Source: Planomonospora sp. ID67723
GTDB taxonomy: Bacteria; Actinomycetota; Actinomycetes; Streptosporangiales; Streptosporangiaceae
Direction: 5' to 3'
Length of the DNA stretch: 64,000 bases
NCBI RefSeq assembly: GCF_015711605.1
Contig: NZ_JABTEZ010000004.1
Coordinates: 434,001 to 498,000, forward strand
The notes under the pieces were generated by a model that worked only from the letters and a program-made list of their open reading frames with translations, was not told where the DNA came from and did not search any database. Position numbers and translations under genes: made by a program. This document shows positions 1-9,292 of this stretch, one piece after another (within the stretch, counting starts at the first letter, position 1; every line of letters starts with the position of its first letter).

Positions 1-179
1 ACTGCGTCTCGTCGGTCTCGGCGCAGGTCGGCCGGATCCCGGGCGTGACCGGTGTGGGGGTGGACCTGCCCGCCGGCGAGGTCAGCGTCAGCGGTGCGGG
101 ATTCTCCGACGAGCAGGTCCGCGCGGCCGTGGAGCGGGCCGGCTACACCCTGGCCGGCGCGGCGCCCGCCTCCGCCTGA
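1..179 (+). CDS. Heavy-metal-associated (HMA) metallochaperone, 3' part
   Basis: The window opens inside this gene; the readable frame starts at base 3. It codes for 58 residues beginning at the second Cys of the CxxC metal site (CVSSVSAQV), followed by the GVTGVGVDL strand and the AVERAGYTL helix/strand typical of the ferredoxin-like HMA fold. It closely resembles the copZ product at 2557-2766, so two copper-chaperone-type genes flank the MFS gene. Its expected role is cytosolic binding and delivery of Cu(I) or a similar soft metal. The first Cys and the start lie outside the window. Confidence 0.85.
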   Translation, partial: CVSSVSAQVGRIPGVTGVGVDLPAGEVSVSGAGFSDEQVRAAVERAGYTLAGAAPASA

Positions 180-331
180 AGGCCCATAAAGGACGGTCCC
201 GGACAACAGACGGTGGGCGTGCACTGGCATGCACGCCCACCCGCGGGGCCGGTCCGAATCGACATCCACCCAACCCCCTACGACGCATCCTGCCATCTTT
301 CGGCACGGAGGCGAGAAACCAGGAGAACGGC

Positions 332-1762
332 ATGAACGCCGTCAGTCCCCGCAGGTGGCAGGCACTCATCGTGCTGGCCGCCGCACAGTTCATGGTCATC
401 ATGGACACCTCCATCATCGGCGTCGCGCTACCCGACATGCAGGCCGACCTGGGCTTCAGCCCCGGCGGCCTGCAGTGGGTGTTCAACGCCTACGTCGTCG
501 CCTTCGGCGGCCTGCTGCTGCTCGGCGGCCGGCTGTCGGACCTGTTCGGCGCCCGGAAGGTCTTCACCACCGGCTGGATCATCCTGATCGCCGGATCCGT
601 CGTCGCCGCGGCGGCCGGCACCGCCTGGGTCGAGATCCTCGGCCGGGCCGTGCAAGGCGTCGGCGGCGCGCTCATCGCCCCCGCCGCGATGACGCTGCTC
701 ATGATGCTGTTCGGTCACGACCAGCGAGAACTGGGCAAGGCCATGGCCCTGTACGGCGCCGCCGCGCCCGCGGGCGGCACCGCCGGCGTCTTCCTCGGCG
801 GCGTCATCACCGAATACCTGAGCTGGCCGTGGGTGTTCATCGTCTACGTCCCGATCGGCCTGGCCACGCTGGCGGCCGTCCCCGCCCTGCTCCCGGCCGT
901 CGCCGGCCGGCGCGGCTCGCTCGATCTGCTCGGCGCAGCCGCGGTCACCGCGGGCATCGCACTGGCCGTGTTCGCCATCGTGCGCGCCCCCGAACAGGGC
1001 TGGAGCTCGGCCGCCACCGTGCTGGAGCTGGCCGGGGCCGTCGCACTCCTGGTGGCGTTCCTGCTCATCCAGCGCAGCGTGCGCGAGCCGCTCATGCCGC
1101 TCGCGATCTGGCGCACCCCGGGCCTGGCCACCGCCAACCTGGCCATGGCGCTGCTGGGGGCGGCATGGATCCCGATGTGGTACTTCCTCAACCTCTATCT
1201 CCAGCAGGTGCTGGGCTACGGCGCCTTCGCCAGCGGCGCGGCGCTGCTGCCGATGACCGTCGCCATCATGATCTTCATGATCGCCATCACCGCCCGGCTG
1301 CTCGGCCGCTTCGGCGCCAAGCCGCTCATCACCGGTGGCCTGCTGATCCTGGCCGCGGGCGTGGCGGGCCTGTCGCTGGTGCGCCCCGACGGGGCGTTCG
1401 CCGCCGACGTGCTGCCCGCCTCGCTGGTGGCCGCGGTCGGCATGTCCCTGGCCTACATCCCGGCGATGATGTCGGCCATGTCCGGAGCGCGGCCGGAGGA
1501 CAGCGGGCTGGCCTCCGGCATCGTCAACACCACCTACCAGGTCGGCTCCGCGCTCGGCCTGGCGGTCATGACCGCGATCGCCACCTCCTCCGGCGCCGAC
1601 CGGCTCGGCGACCTGCCCCGGCTCACCGGCGGCTTCCAGGCCGCCTTCATCGGCGCCGGGACCGTCGCGGCGGCCGGGGCGGTCCTGACGGTGCTGCTCA
1701 TGCGCCGCCCCAAGCCGGCGACCACCGAGACGGACGCGCGGCAGGAGGCGGTCAGGGCCTGA
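332..1762 (+). CDS. MFS transporter, DHA2 (EmrB/QacA-like) family
   Basis: Codes for 476 residues with about 14 hydrophobic segments, the usual count for drug:H+ antiporter family 2. The N-terminus carries the family signature of an IMDTSIIGVALP helix followed by QWVFNAYVVAFGGLLLLGGRLSDLFGAR (motif A in the loop after TM2). ATG 332 is preceded by AGGAGA at a good distance. The expected role is proton-driven export of a small toxic compound across the cytoplasmic membrane. It lies between two HMA-type genes, but the sequence does not show whether its substrate is a metal complex or a drug. A strong hairpin follows at 1848. Confidence 0.9.
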   Translation: MNAVSPRRWQALIVLAAAQFMVIMDTSIIGVALPDMQADLGFSPGGLQWVFNAYVVAFGGLLLLGGRLSDLFGARKVFTTGWIILIAGSVVAAAAGTAWVEILGRAVQGVGGALIAPAAMTLLMMLFGHDQRELGKAMALYGAAAPAGGTAGVFLGGVITEYLSWPWVFIVYVPIGLATLAAVPALLPAVAGRRGSLDLLGAAAVTAGIALAVFAIVRAPEQGWSSAATVLELAGAVALLVAFLLIQRSVREPLMPLAIWRTPGLATANLAMALLGAAWIPMWYFLNLYLQQVLGYGAFASGAALLPMTVAIMIFMIAITARLLGRFGAKPLITGGLLILAAGVAGLSLVRPDGAFAADVLPASLVAAVGMSLAYIPAMMSAMSGARPEDSGLASGIVNTTYQVGSALGLAVMTAIATSSGADRLGDLPRLTGGFQAAFIGAGTVAAAGAVLTVLLMRRPKPATTETDARQEAVRA

Positions 1763-1847
1763 GCCGGCCCACGTCGCCCGCCCGGGTGTCCACCCGCGCA
1801 GCGCGGCAGGCCGTCATCACAGCGGACCGTTTTGATCAGGATCATCG

Positions 1848-1884
1848 GGCGTGCCACCCGGAGGTCTCCTCCGGGTGGCACGCC
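1848..1884. terminator. Perfect 17-bp hairpin, probable bidirectional terminator
   Basis: Bases 1848-1864 are exactly complementary to 1868-1884, with a 3-base loop. It lies 86 bp after the MFS stop and just before the antisense AraC remnant, so it could end transcription from either side. No U-run is present, as is usual for high-GC actinomycete terminators. Confidence 0.7.
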
Positions 1885-1923
1885 TGTCGTGCAGGGCGAG
1901 GAGACAACAGGACAACGTGGACG

Positions 1924-2060
1924 TGTCGTCGCGGGTCTCCAGCAGCACCTGGGCGGCTCTGACCCGGATCTGCTCGACGTAGCGGCCGGGGGTGATGCCC
2001 ACGTCCTTGGTGAAGCGGCGGGAGAAGTCGGCAGCCGACCGGGCCACGACAGTGAGATCG
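1924..2060 (-). pseudogene. AraC-family regulator remnant (second helix-turn-helix only)
   Basis: About 41 residues read as the C-terminal HTH of an AraC/GlxA-type regulator: SAADFSRRFTKDVGITPGRY followed by VEQIRVRAAQVLLETRDD. Upstream codons on this strand give no DJ-1/PfpI or sensor domain, and downstream codons lose similarity after TRDD. An AraC protein needs two HTHs in about 100 residues, so this is a decayed piece and not a functional regulator. Confidence 0.65.
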
Positions 2061-2168
2061 CCGTGATCGGTGGTGCGGACGGCTTCTGGAGCAACCGCAC
2101 GGACCGATGTCCGGCTGCGCTCCGCCCGCTACCGGCCGGTTGCGTCGAATGAATCCACGAGAATCGAA

Positions 2169-2185
2169 ATACGGTAGGGGGGTAT
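2169..2185. promoter_or_regulatory. Candidate CsoR operator upstream of csoR-copZ-copA
   Basis: ATACggtaggggGGTAT forms an ATAC...GTAT inverted pair around a G-run, 43 bp before csoR. CsoR-type repressors bind G/C-run pseudopalindromes with TAC/GTA ends, so position and composition fit autoregulation relieved by Cu(I). The match is by eye only. Confidence 0.45.
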
Positions 2186-2228
2186 GGTGTTGTGAGAGAT
2201 GAGAGCACGATGACCGGGAGGCGGGGAC

Positions 2229-2510
2229 ATGGCGGGATACACCCACGACAGGCAGGACCACCTCAGGCGGCTGCGCCGCATCGAGGGGCAGGTTCGCGGC
2301 CTGCAGCGGATGGTCGAGGAGGACAAGTACTGCATCGACATCCTCACCCAGGTCTCGGCGGCCAACCGGGCCCTGCAGTCCTTCGCCCTGGCCCTGCTGG
2401 AGGAGCACATGGCCCACTGCGTGGCCGACGCCACCGCCAAGGGCGGCGCCGAGGCCGAGGCCAAGGTCAAAGAGGCCTCCGAGGCCATCGCCCGCCTGGT
2501 GCGCTCCTGA
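2229..2510 (+). CDS. csoR: CsoR-family copper-sensing repressor
   Basis: A 93-residue all-helical protein that opens with the DUF156 signature (RLRRIEGQVRGLQRMVEED). The W-X-Y-Z Cu(I) ligand pattern is intact: Cys35, then His60 and Cys64 (EEHMAHC). This separates Cu-type CsoR from FrmR or RcnR relatives. GGGAGG precedes ATG 2229. It is the first gene of a metal operon with copZ, a secreted protein and copA. CsoR without copper binds the operator; Cu(I) binding releases it. The candidate site is at 2169. Confidence 0.92.
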   Translation: MAGYTHDRQDHLRRLRRIEGQVRGLQRMVEEDKYCIDILTQVSAANRALQSFALALLEEHMAHCVADATAKGGAEAEAKVKEASEAIARLVRS

Positions 2511-2556
2511 CCACCCTGACCACTAGATCGACCAGCAACGACAAGGAGTGATCATC

Positions 2557-2766
2557 ATGACCACCACCTACACCGTCGCCGGGATGACCTGCGGCCACTG
2601 CGTCAGCTCGGTCACCGAAGAGGTCGGCGCCGTCCCCGGCGTCACCGGTGTCGACGTCGACCTGGCCGCCGGCCGGGTGAGCGTCGACAGCGACGGCCCG
2701 ATCGACCCCGCCGCGGTCGCGGCCGCCGTGGAGGAGGCCGGGTACGAAGTGGTGACGCCGTCGTGA
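2557..2766 (+). CDS. copZ: Copper chaperone CopZ (HMA domain)
   Basis: A 69-residue single HMA domain with GMTCGHC (Cys12 and Cys15) and the C-terminal EEAGYEVV strand. I chose ATG 2557 because AAGGAG at 2543 sits 8 bases before it; the in-frame GTG at 2548 overlaps that site. It hands Cu(I) to the P-type ATPase or to CsoR in the cytoplasm. Its stop overlaps the GTG start of the next gene (GTGA), which indicates translational coupling. Confidence 0.9.
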   Translation: MTTTYTVAGMTCGHCVSSVTEEVGAVPGVTGVDVDLAAGRVSVDSDGPIDPAAVAAAVEEAGYEVVTPS

Positions 2767-3761
2767 ACACCCCCGCCAAGCTGGGGGCCTACGCCCTCGG
2801 ACTCGCCGTGGTCTTCGGTGGGGCGCTGGGGATCGGCAACGCCGTCGGCGCTGTCGCCTCCCCACCCGCCGCGCAACCCCACACCGTCCACGAGGCCCCG
2901 AGCGCGACTCCCCGCCGACCCGCCGCGGCGGCCCCGGCGTCCCTTCCAGGAGGCCTTCAGATGTCCGAAAGCGGCTACACCCTCACCCCGCAGACGACGA
3001 CCGTCCCACCCGGCGAGGCCACCGACTTCCGGTTCACCGTCACCGGGCCCGACGGCCGGCCGCTGACCGGTTATCAGACCCAGCACGGCAAGCAGCTTCA
3101 CCTCATCGTGGTCTCCCGCGATCTGGGCGACTTCCAGCACCTGCACCCGGCCAAGGCCGCCGACGGAACCTGGTCGGTGAAGCTGACCCTGCCGGAGGCG
3201 GGCGTCTACCGGGCGTTCGCCGACTTCGCCCCCGAAGGCGGCCATGGGCTGACCTTGGGAACGGACCTGCACGCCGCCGGTGACTACACGCCCAGGGCGC
3301 TGCCCGAGGTGAGCCGCACCGCCACGGTCGACGGCTACACGGTGGAGCTGGGCGGGGAGCTGGTCCCCGGCGCCTCCAGCGCCCTGACGCTGACGGTGAG
3401 CAAGGACGGCAAGCCGGTCACCGACCTGCAGCCGTACCTGGGCGCCTACGGGCACCTGGTCGCGCTGCGCGCCGGAGACCTGGCCTACCTGCACGTGCAC
3501 CCCGACGGCGAGCCCGGCGACGGCACGACGGCGGCCGGTCCGGGCATCACCTTCCACGCCGAGGTGCCCAGCCGCGGCGACTACCGGCTCTTCCTGGACT
3601 TCCAGCACGAGGGAGTCGTGCGGACCGCGGCCTTCACCGCCCACGCCGGCCAGAGCCCGGCCCCGACGGCGACCCCCGCCCGTCCTGCCGACACGGCGCC
3701 CACGCCGCGGCCCGCAGCAACCCCTGAGAAGTCCGGCTCGCACGGCGAGCACACGCACTGA
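2763..3761 (+). CDS. Secreted/anchored His-rich protein of the copper operon
   Basis: Codes for 332 residues. An N-terminal hydrophobic segment (about 8-32) acts as signal or anchor, followed by a Pro/Ala-rich linker, two beta-rich domains (about 65-175 and 180-300) and a low-complexity Pro/Thr tail ending in HGEHTH. Histidines cluster as [22 protein letters not shown] and YLHVHPDGE, suggesting extracellular metal binding. Similar proteins beside actinobacterial copA genes are usually called hypothetical. The GTG start overlaps the copZ stop. A periplasm-side copper-binding role is my inference from the His pattern and operon position. Confidence 0.8.
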   Translation: MNTPAKLGAYALGLAVVFGGALGIGNAVGAVASPPAAQPHTVHEAPSATPRRPAAAAPASLPGGLQMSESGYTLTPQTTTVPPGEATDFRFTVTGPDGRPLTGYQTQHGKQLHLIVVSRDLGDFQHLHPAKAADGTWSVKLTLPEAGVYRAFADFAPEGGHGLTLGTDLHAAGDYTPRALPEVSRTATVDGYTVELGGELVPGASSALTLTVSKDGKPVTDLQPYLGAYGHLVALRAGDLAYLHVHPDGEPGDGTTAAGPGITFHAEVPSRGDYRLFLDFQHEGVVRTAAFTAHAGQSPAPTATPARPADTAPTPRPAATPEKSGSHGEHTH

Positions 3762-3789
3762 CGCACATGCGCGACGCGAGAAAGGAACG

Positions 3790-6057
3790 GTGACGTCGAT
3801 GTCCCCCGTGACCGACGACAGACCACCGGCCGCCACCGGCGCGGTCGAGCTCTCCATCGGCGGCATGACCTGCGCGTCCTGCGCCAACCGCATCGAGCGC
3901 AAGCTCAACAAGCTCGACGGCGTGACCGCGACGGTCAACTACGCCACCGAGAAGGCCAAGGTCACCTTCCCCGAGGGCCTCGACCCGCAGACGCTGATCG
4001 AGCAGGTGGAGCAGGCCGGCTACAGCGCCGCGCTGCCCGCCCCGCCCGCCGGGCACACCGCCGGGCAGGCCGCCCCGCAGGAGGCGGCCGACGAACTCGC
4101 GTCGCTGCGCGCCCGCCTGATCACCTCCGTCGTGCTGGCCGTGCCGGTGATAGCGATGGCGATGATCCCGCCCCTGCAGTTCACCCACTGGCAGTGGCTG
4201 TCGCTCACCCTGGCCGCTCCGGTCGTGGTCTACGCGGGCTGGCCGTTCCACAAGGCCGCCTGGACCAACCTGCGGCACGGCGCCGCCACCATGGACACCC
4301 TGGTCTCGCTCGGCACGATCGCCGCGCTCGGCTGGTCGTTGTGGGCGCTGTTCTTCGGCAGCGCGGGCACGGCGGGGATGACCCACCCGTTCGCGTTCAC
4401 CATCGAGCGCACCGACGGCTCGGGCAACATCTACCTGGAGGCCGCCGCCGGGGTGACCGCGTTCATCCTGGCCGGGCGCTACTTCGAGGCGCGCTCCAAG
4501 CGCCGCGCCGGCGCCGCCCTGCGGGCGCTGCTGGAACTGGGCGCCAAGGACGTCGCCGTGCTGCGCGGCGGCACCGAGGTCCGCATCCCCAGCAACCAGC
4601 TGGTGGTCGGGGACCGCTTCGTGGTCCGGCCCGGCGAGAAGATCGCCACCGACGGCGTGGTGGAGGAGGGCTCCTCGGCGGTGGACGCCTCCATGCTGAC
4701 CGGCGAGTCGGTGCCGGTGGAGGTGCGGCCCGGCGACACCGTGGTCGGCGCGACCGTCAACGCCGGCGGACGCCTGGTGGTGCGCGCCACCCGCGTGGGC
4801 GCCGACACCCAGCTCGCCCAGATGGCCAGGCTGGTCGAAGACGCCCAGACCGGCAAGGCCCAGGTGCAGCGCCTGGCCGACCGCATCTCCGGGATCTTCG
4901 TCCCCATCGTGATCGCGCTGGCCGTCGGCACGCTCGGCTTCTGGCTCGGCACCGGTGACGGCGCCGGGGCGGCCTTCACCGCCGCGGTCGCCGTACTGAT
5001 CATCGCCTGCCCCTGCGCGCTGGGCCTGGCCACCCCGACCGCGCTGCTGGTCGGCACCGGCCGCGGCGCCCAGCTCGGCATCCTGATCAAGGGCCCCGAG
5101 GTCCTCGAATCGACCCAGAAGATCGACACCGTGGTGCTGGACAAGACCGGCACCGTCACCGAGGGCAGGATGACCCTCGTCGACGTGCACCAGGCCGACG
5201 GTGAGGACGCCGAGGAGGTGCTGCGCCTGGCGGGCGCCCTGGAGCACGCCTCCGAGCACCCCATCGCCCAGGCGATCGCCCGCGGCGCGGCCGAGCAGGT
5301 GGGTGAGCTGCCCTTCCCCGAGGACTTCGCCAACATCGAGGGGCTGGGCGTGCGGGGCGTCGTCGACGGCCACGCCGTGCTCGTCGGCCGCCCGCAACTG
5401 CTGGCCGAGTGGTCCCAGCACCTGCCGGTCGAGCTGGAGCGCAAGCTCGCCGAGGCGCAGGCGGCGGGCCGCACCGCGGTCGCGGTCGGCTGGGACGGCC
5501 GGGCCCGCGCGGTCCTGGTCGTCGCCGACACCGTCAAGGCGACCTCCGCCGAAGCCGTCCGGCGACTGCGCGCGCTGGGCTTGACCCCGGTGCTGCTGAC
5601 CGGCGACAACGAGGCCGTCGCCAGGACGGTCGCGGCCGAGGTGGGCATCGACGAGGTGATCGCCGAGGTGCTGCCCGCCGACAAGGTGGACGTGGTCAAG
5701 CGGCTGCAGGAGCAGGGCCGTACGGTGGCCATGGTGGGCGACGGGGTCAACGACGCCGCCGCGCTCGCCCAGGCCGACCTGGGACTTGCGATGGGCACCG
5801 GCACCGACGCCGCCATCGAGGCCTCCGATCTGACCCTGGTCCGCGGCGACCTGCGGGTGGCCGCGGACGCGATCCGACTGTCCCGGCGGACCCTGGCCAC
5901 CATCAAGGGCAACCTGTTCTGGGCCTTCGCCTACAACGTGGCCGCCCTGCCGCTGGCCGCCCTCGGCCTGCTCAATCCGATGATCGCAGGAGCGGCGATG
6001 GCGTTCTCCAGCGTGTTCGTGGTCACCAACAGCCTGCGCCTGCGCGGCTTCAGATAG
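3790..6057 (+). CDS. copA: Cu(+)-exporting P1B-type ATPase CopA
   Basis: Codes for 755 residues. One N-terminal HMA domain carries GMTCASC (Cys28, Cys31). The membrane core has the TGES actuator motif near residue 304, the CPC metal site of TM6 at 407-409, the phosphorylation motif DKTGT with Asp451, and the hinge [10 protein letters not shown] near 650. It exports Cu(I) from the cytoplasm at the cost of ATP. GTG 3790 and ATG 3799 are both plausible starts: GAGAAAGGAAC lies 3 and 12 bases away. It is the last gene of the operon and is followed by a perfect hairpin. Confidence 0.95.
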   Translation: MTSMSPVTDDRPPAATGAVELSIGGMTCASCANRIERKLNKLDGVTATVNYATEKAKVTFPEGLDPQTLIEQVEQAGYSAALPAPPAGHTAGQAAPQEAADELASLRARLITSVVLAVPVIAMAMIPPLQFTHWQWLSLTLAAPVVVYAGWPFHKAAWTNLRHGAATMDTLVSLGTIAALGWSLWALFFGSAGTAGMTHPFAFTIERTDGSGNIYLEAAAGVTAFILAGRYFEARSKRRAGAALRALLELGAKDVAVLRGGTEVRIPSNQLVVGDRFVVRPGEKIATDGVVEEGSSAVDASMLTGESVPVEVRPGDTVVGATVNAGGRLVVRATRVGADTQLAQMARLVEDAQTGKAQVQRLADRISGIFVPIVIALAVGTLGFWLGTGDGAGAAFTAAVAVLIIACPCALGLATPTALLVGTGRGAQLGILIKGPEVLESTQKIDTVVLDKTGTVTEGRMTLVDVHQADGEDAEEVLRLAGALEHASEHPIAQAIARGAAEQVGELPFPEDFANIEGLGVRGVVDGHAVLVGRPQLLAEWSQHLPVELERKLAEAQAAGRTAVAVGWDGRARAVLVVADTVKATSAEAVRRLRALGLTPVLLTGDNEAVARTVAAEVGIDEVIAEVLPADKVDVVKRLQEQGRTVAMVGDGVNDAAALAQADLGLAMGTGTDAAIEASDLTLVRGDLRVAADAIRLSRRTLATIKGNLFWAFAYNVAALPLAALGLLNPMIAGAAMAFSSVFVVTNSLRLRGFR

Positions 6058-6070
6058 GAACCGCCGCCGC

Positions 6071-6119
6071 AAACGAGTGGAGTCCTTCCCCCGGTTGGGG
6101 GGAAGGACTCCACTCGTTT
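6071..6119 (+). terminator. Strong hairpin terminator after copA
   Basis: AAACGAGTGGAGTCC... at 6071-6092 pairs with its exact complement ending at 6119, giving a 22-bp stem with a 5-base loop. The left arm's A-run and the right arm's TTT make it usable in both directions. It closes the copper operon 14 bases after copA. Confidence 0.85.
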
Positions 6120-6322
6120 CCGGCATGAACGACGATCTGCCGCACCCCGACGGCCTGCAGCGGCTGATCGGTCTATGGTCCCGGCAACCCTTCGGCACCC
6201 TCCGCGCTCCTGTTCCCGCTACGTTCGGCGGGTCCAGTGGAGAAGACGACCGCTCAACGGCGTATCCGGCGCCGCCCCGGTCGAGGACACCCGTGTCTTC
6301 CCCTGGAGGGTCTGCTTTCCTC

Positions 6323-7219
6323 ATGGCTCCAGCCGTCCGCCGTACCGGCCGTTCCCGCGTGCTGACCGTTGCGGTCGGACTGGCCCTGGCCACCGGAGCG
6401 CCCCCGGCCGCCGGCGCCGCGCAGGCGGACAACGATCAGCAGGTCATGCTGAAGGGCTCCACCACCGCCTCCTACTTCTGGGACGACGGCTCCGGCCGCG
6501 CCGGCGACACCGGCCTGCCCGCCTCCGGCAAGCCCATGCAGAAGGGCCTGGCCGCCAGCCCGAGCTGGCCGCTGCTGACCGAGGGCTACGTCGTCCACAA
6601 GGGCAAGAAGGCCCCCTTCTTCGTCGGCGACCGCGGCCCCGGCGAGCCCTCCGGCCGCGGCATCATGCTCGATCTGGACGCCAAGACCTTCGCCGACCTC
6701 ACCGGCGGCACCTTCGACCCGCGCACGCTGACCGTGCACGGCAACGGCGGTCTGGGCCACATCAAGGTCGACTACGTCATCACCAAGTGGGGCCCGGGCG
6801 TCGGCAAGAAGAACCACCCGGTGCCGTTCTCCACCCGCGCCTGGTCGATCAGGGACACCGACCCCGCCGAACCCGTGACCATCCCGCACGAGGCCGAAGC
6901 CGAACCGGAGAAGACCGCGCCCCCTCCGGCGGGAAGCGCTCAGACCGGGGTGAAGACTCCGGCCGCCTCTCCCGCTCCGATACAGACCACCAGAGCCGAA
7001 GCCGCCGCTTCCTCAGCGGTCGACGACTCCGGCGGCATCTCCACCGGGATCCTCCTGACGGCTGTCGGCGCGGCCGTCGGGGGAGCGGTCACCGGTAGGC
7101 GGCTCCTGAACAGGCGTCTGATCGGCCGGAACGGCCCGCCGATGTCAAGGCGCTCCGCACGCAGCCGAGCGCGCGGCCGGCACCGCCGTACGGGTGGCCG
7201 CCACGCTCGCCCTCGCTGA
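6323..7219 (+). CDS. Secreted protein with a DRGPG/DPBB-like domain and C-terminal anchor
   Basis: Codes for 298 residues from ATG 6323. A signal peptide (Arg-rich n-region, then TVAVGLALATGAPPAAGAAQA) precedes a domain of about 120 residues with FFVGDRGPGEPSGRGIMLDL. This recalls the DRGP...ID/DLS core of RlpA/expansin double-psi barrels; the likeness is suggestive only. A Pro/Ala/Thr linker (about 170-230) is followed by a Gly-rich hydrophobic segment (about 236-256) and a very basic tail, an arrangement expected for a surface protein held in the membrane. A start further upstream near 6077 would run through the terminator and is unlikely. Confidence 0.7.
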   Translation: MAPAVRRTGRSRVLTVAVGLALATGAPPAAGAAQADNDQQVMLKGSTTASYFWDDGSGRAGDTGLPASGKPMQKGLAASPSWPLLTEGYVVHKGKKAPFFVGDRGPGEPSGRGIMLDLDAKTFADLTGGTFDPRTLTVHGNGGLGHIKVDYVITKWGPGVGKKNHPVPFSTRAWSIRDTDPAEPVTIPHEAEAEPEKTAPPPAGSAQTGVKTPAASPAPIQTTRAEAAASSAVDDSGGISTGILLTAVGAAVGGAVTGRRLLNRRLIGRNGPPMSRRSARSRARGRHRRTGGRHARPR

Positions 7220-7316
7220 ACGGGTCGCGATCGGCTCGGAAGGAATATCGGTGCCGAGGGGGAGGCTCAGCGCGCCGGTCTGCACCCCAGGCCTGCCGCG
7301 ACTGTGAGCGGGCTCG

Positions 7317-7940
7317 TCAGGAACTGCTCACCACACTCGGCTGACCCCCCAGACGGGACGCACCCCGGCCGGCAGGCGCAGGACGCAACCCCGACACGGT
7401 GACCATGACGAGTCGGCGGACCGCGTCGGTGGACGGCAGGCCGCCGGCCGCCGCCAAGGCGTGCATGCAGTAGCCCGCCAGCTCCTCCGGGGCGACGTCG
7501 TCACGCAGCTGTCCGGCCTGCACGCCCTCGGCCAGCAGATCCTGCAGGAAATCACGCAGGTGCCGCTGTGCCCGGGCCACATGCTCACCCCGGTGCAGCA
7601 GCGCCGCCACCTCACCACCGGGATGCTCGTACTGGATGAGGGCGTAGGCCTCGAGCACCGCTTCGAGCCGCGCTCCGGCGCCGTCGGCCCGATCGCGTAG
7701 CTCGGACAGACGGGCCAGGTGACCGGCGACCTGGCGCTCGTGCCAGGCAGTCAAGATCGCCTCCACGTCCGGGAAGTACTTGTACAGCGTCGCGCGCCCG
7801 ATGCCTGTCTCCTCGGCGATTCGTGACATCGTCACCGATCGCAGCCCGTGCGCGGCCACCAGCGCCGCGGTGGTGTCCAAGGTCGCCTCGCGTACCGCGC
7901 GGCGGTGCGCCTCGATGGTCTCGTTCCACAGCTTCGGCAC
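7317..7940 (-). CDS. TetR-family transcriptional regulator
   Basis: Codes for 207 residues. The N-terminal HTH spans about 20-65 (VAAHGLRSVTMSRIAEETGI then GRATLYKYFPDVEAIL), followed by an all-helical ligand domain. It is transcribed away from the two small membrane proteins at 8055-8827 across a 114-bp intergenic region containing TTGACA boxes and TGACA/TGTC repeats. Repression of that pair and of itself is the simplest reading. The ligand cannot be read from the sequence. Confidence 0.9.
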   Translation of the reverse strand: MPKLWNETIEAHRRAVREATLDTTAALVAAHGLRSVTMSRIAEETGIGRATLYKYFPDVEAILTAWHERQVAGHLARLSELRDRADGAGARLEAVLEAYALIQYEHPGGEVAALLHRGEHVARAQRHLRDFLQDLLAEGVQAGQLRDDVAPEELAGYCMHALAAAGGLPSTDAVRRLVMVTVSGLRPAPAGRGASRLGGQPSVVSSS

Positions 7941-7965
7941 CGCTTCAGTCTACGCATCGCCGATA

Positions 7966-7999
7966 TTGACACATGATGTATTGACATAGACATACTGTC
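7966..7999. promoter_or_regulatory. Divergent promoter/operator region between tetR and the membrane pair
   Basis: This AT-richer stretch has two TTGACA hexamers (7966 and 7981) and a GACAtagacatactGTC pseudo-palindrome overlapping the likely promoter. This layout is usual for a TetR operator. The exact -10 boxes are unclear. Confidence 0.4.
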
Positions 8000-8054
8000 T
8001 CGAAAAACTGGTGGGAGAACGTCCTGGCGGGCACCTACGGCACAGGAGACGCAC

Positions 8055-8288
8055 ATGACCGACCCTCCGCCCTCTGCGGGCAGTGACGGCACGGGCGGCG
8101 ACCGCGGGCCGACGCCCCGCTGGGTGAAGGTAGCGGCGATCACGGTGGTCGTCCTGGTGCTGCTCGCCATCGCCGTGATCCTGATCAGCGGCGGCGAGCA
8201 CGGCCCCGGCCGTCACCTGCCGTCCGGCGACGGCGCTCACCGGACGGCCCTGGTCGCCGGCGCAGCGCGCCACATGGGCGGGCCGTGA
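8055..8288 (+). CDS. Small single-span membrane protein
   Basis: A 77-residue protein with a polar Gly/Pro-rich N-terminus, one clear transmembrane helix (about 24-45, VAAITVVVLVLLAIAVILIS) and a His-containing tail. Its TGA overlaps the GTG of the next gene (GTGA), so the two are translated together. No family was recognised. The pairing with a four-helix membrane protein and a divergent TetR gene suggests a small regulated membrane module. Confidence 0.7.
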   Translation: MTDPPPSAGSDGTGGDRGPTPRWVKVAAITVVVLVLLAIAVILISGGEHGPGRHLPSGDGAHRTALVAGAARHMGGP

Positions 8289-8827
8289 CCATGGCCCCGG
8301 CGGTGCGCAAGCTCGCCCTCACCGTGCACGTCACCTCCTCGGCGGGCTGGCTCGGCGCGGTCGTCTGCTTCCTGGCGCTCGCCGTCACCGGCCTGAGCGG
8401 CCAGGACGCCCCGAGGGGACGCGGGCTCTACCCGGCGATGGAGGTGATCACCTGGGCGGCGATCGTCCCGCTGGCCTTCGCTACTCTGCTGAGCGGCGTC
8501 GTCTCCTCGCTCGGCACCCCGTGGGGGCTGTTTCGGCACTACTGGGTGCTGGCCAAACTCGCGCTGACCGTTTTTGCGATCGGCGTCCTGGTGATGCAGC
8601 TGGGGGTGATCGGTGCAGTGGCGGACGCGGCCGCGATGACAGGGCCGTCCGGCGCCGACCTGCGGGAGCTGCGGATCTCCCTGGTCCTGCACTCCGGCGG
8701 TGGCCTGCTGGTGCTGCTTTCGGCCATGGTCTTGGCGGTGTACAAACCACGGGGCACCACCCGGTACGGCCGGCGCGCGCATTCGGAGCGCCCAACCGGG
8801 CGGCGGCCCCGCCTCATACAGCGGTGA
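8285..8827 (+). CDS. Integral membrane protein, DUF2269-like
   Basis: A 180-residue protein with four hydrophobic helices. It begins RKLALTVHVTSSAGWLGAVV and contains GTPWGLFRHYWVLAKLALTV, a pattern I recognise from actinobacterial DUF2269-like proteins of unknown function. Histidines within the first and third helices could bind heme or metal. GTG 8285 overlaps the previous stop; ATG 8291 is an alternative. It is probably controlled by the divergent TetR gene. Confidence 0.75.
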   Translation: MTMAPAVRKLALTVHVTSSAGWLGAVVCFLALAVTGLSGQDAPRGRGLYPAMEVITWAAIVPLAFATLLSGVVSSLGTPWGLFRHYWVLAKLALTVFAIGVLVMQLGVIGAVADAAAMTGPSGADLRELRISLVLHSGGGLLVLLSAMVLAVYKPRGTTRYGRRAHSERPTGRRPRLIQR

Positions 8828-8906
8828 TGGACGGACCGGTGAGAAGCGTTTTGCAGGAGGGGCGATGGACCACACGATCCGCCGCTCCGCCATGCGGGCG
8901 GCCCAA

Positions 8907-9052
8907 CCGTGCGGGGTGCCCCGGCGGGCGATGACGGGCTTCACGCCCTTGACCCAGACCATGCGCCGGTACTTGTCATGGTCGTAGCCGCGGTCGGCGG
9001 ACAAGGTCTTCGGCCGTTGCCGGGGCCGCCCGCGCCGGCCCTGGCAACGGCG
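8907..9052 (-). pseudogene. IS5-type transposase internal fragment
   Basis: Reads GRPRQRPKTLSADRGYDHDK then YRRMVWVKGVKPVIARRGTPHG, the segment around the second catalytic Asp of IS5/IS4-like DDE transposases. Similarity stops after TPHG on one side and before GRRGRP on the other. Only about 50 of roughly 270 residues remain. Confidence 0.75.
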
Positions 9053-9292
9053 GGATCCCCTTGAGCCAGCGGCATGAGCCGGGTGACGTCGCCCGCGGTT
9101 GCCGCCGGTCAGGCCGAGGACCGGCGGGATGCCGTCGCCGCCGGCAGGTCACCGGTTCTCCGGCTATCCCGGTTCCGCCGGCGGTCGTGCCACCTGTCGG
9201 GACGACCGGAAGGTCACCGGCGCCACCTGAACCGGCGCGGCGTGCAGGCCGTCGCGCACCGGCCGCACAGCCGGGTGACCCTCCGCAGCAGC

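Noticed and set aside
229..1962. 577-codon plus-strand frame rich in Arg/Pro
   Set aside because: It overlaps the MFS transporter in another frame. The MFS frame has transmembrane helices and signature motifs; this one has none.
3634..6432. 932-codon open frame on the minus strand
   Set aside because: It is antisense to copA. Its low-complexity Gly/His/Gln/Arg composition is the usual shadow of a high-GC gene, and it has no domain.
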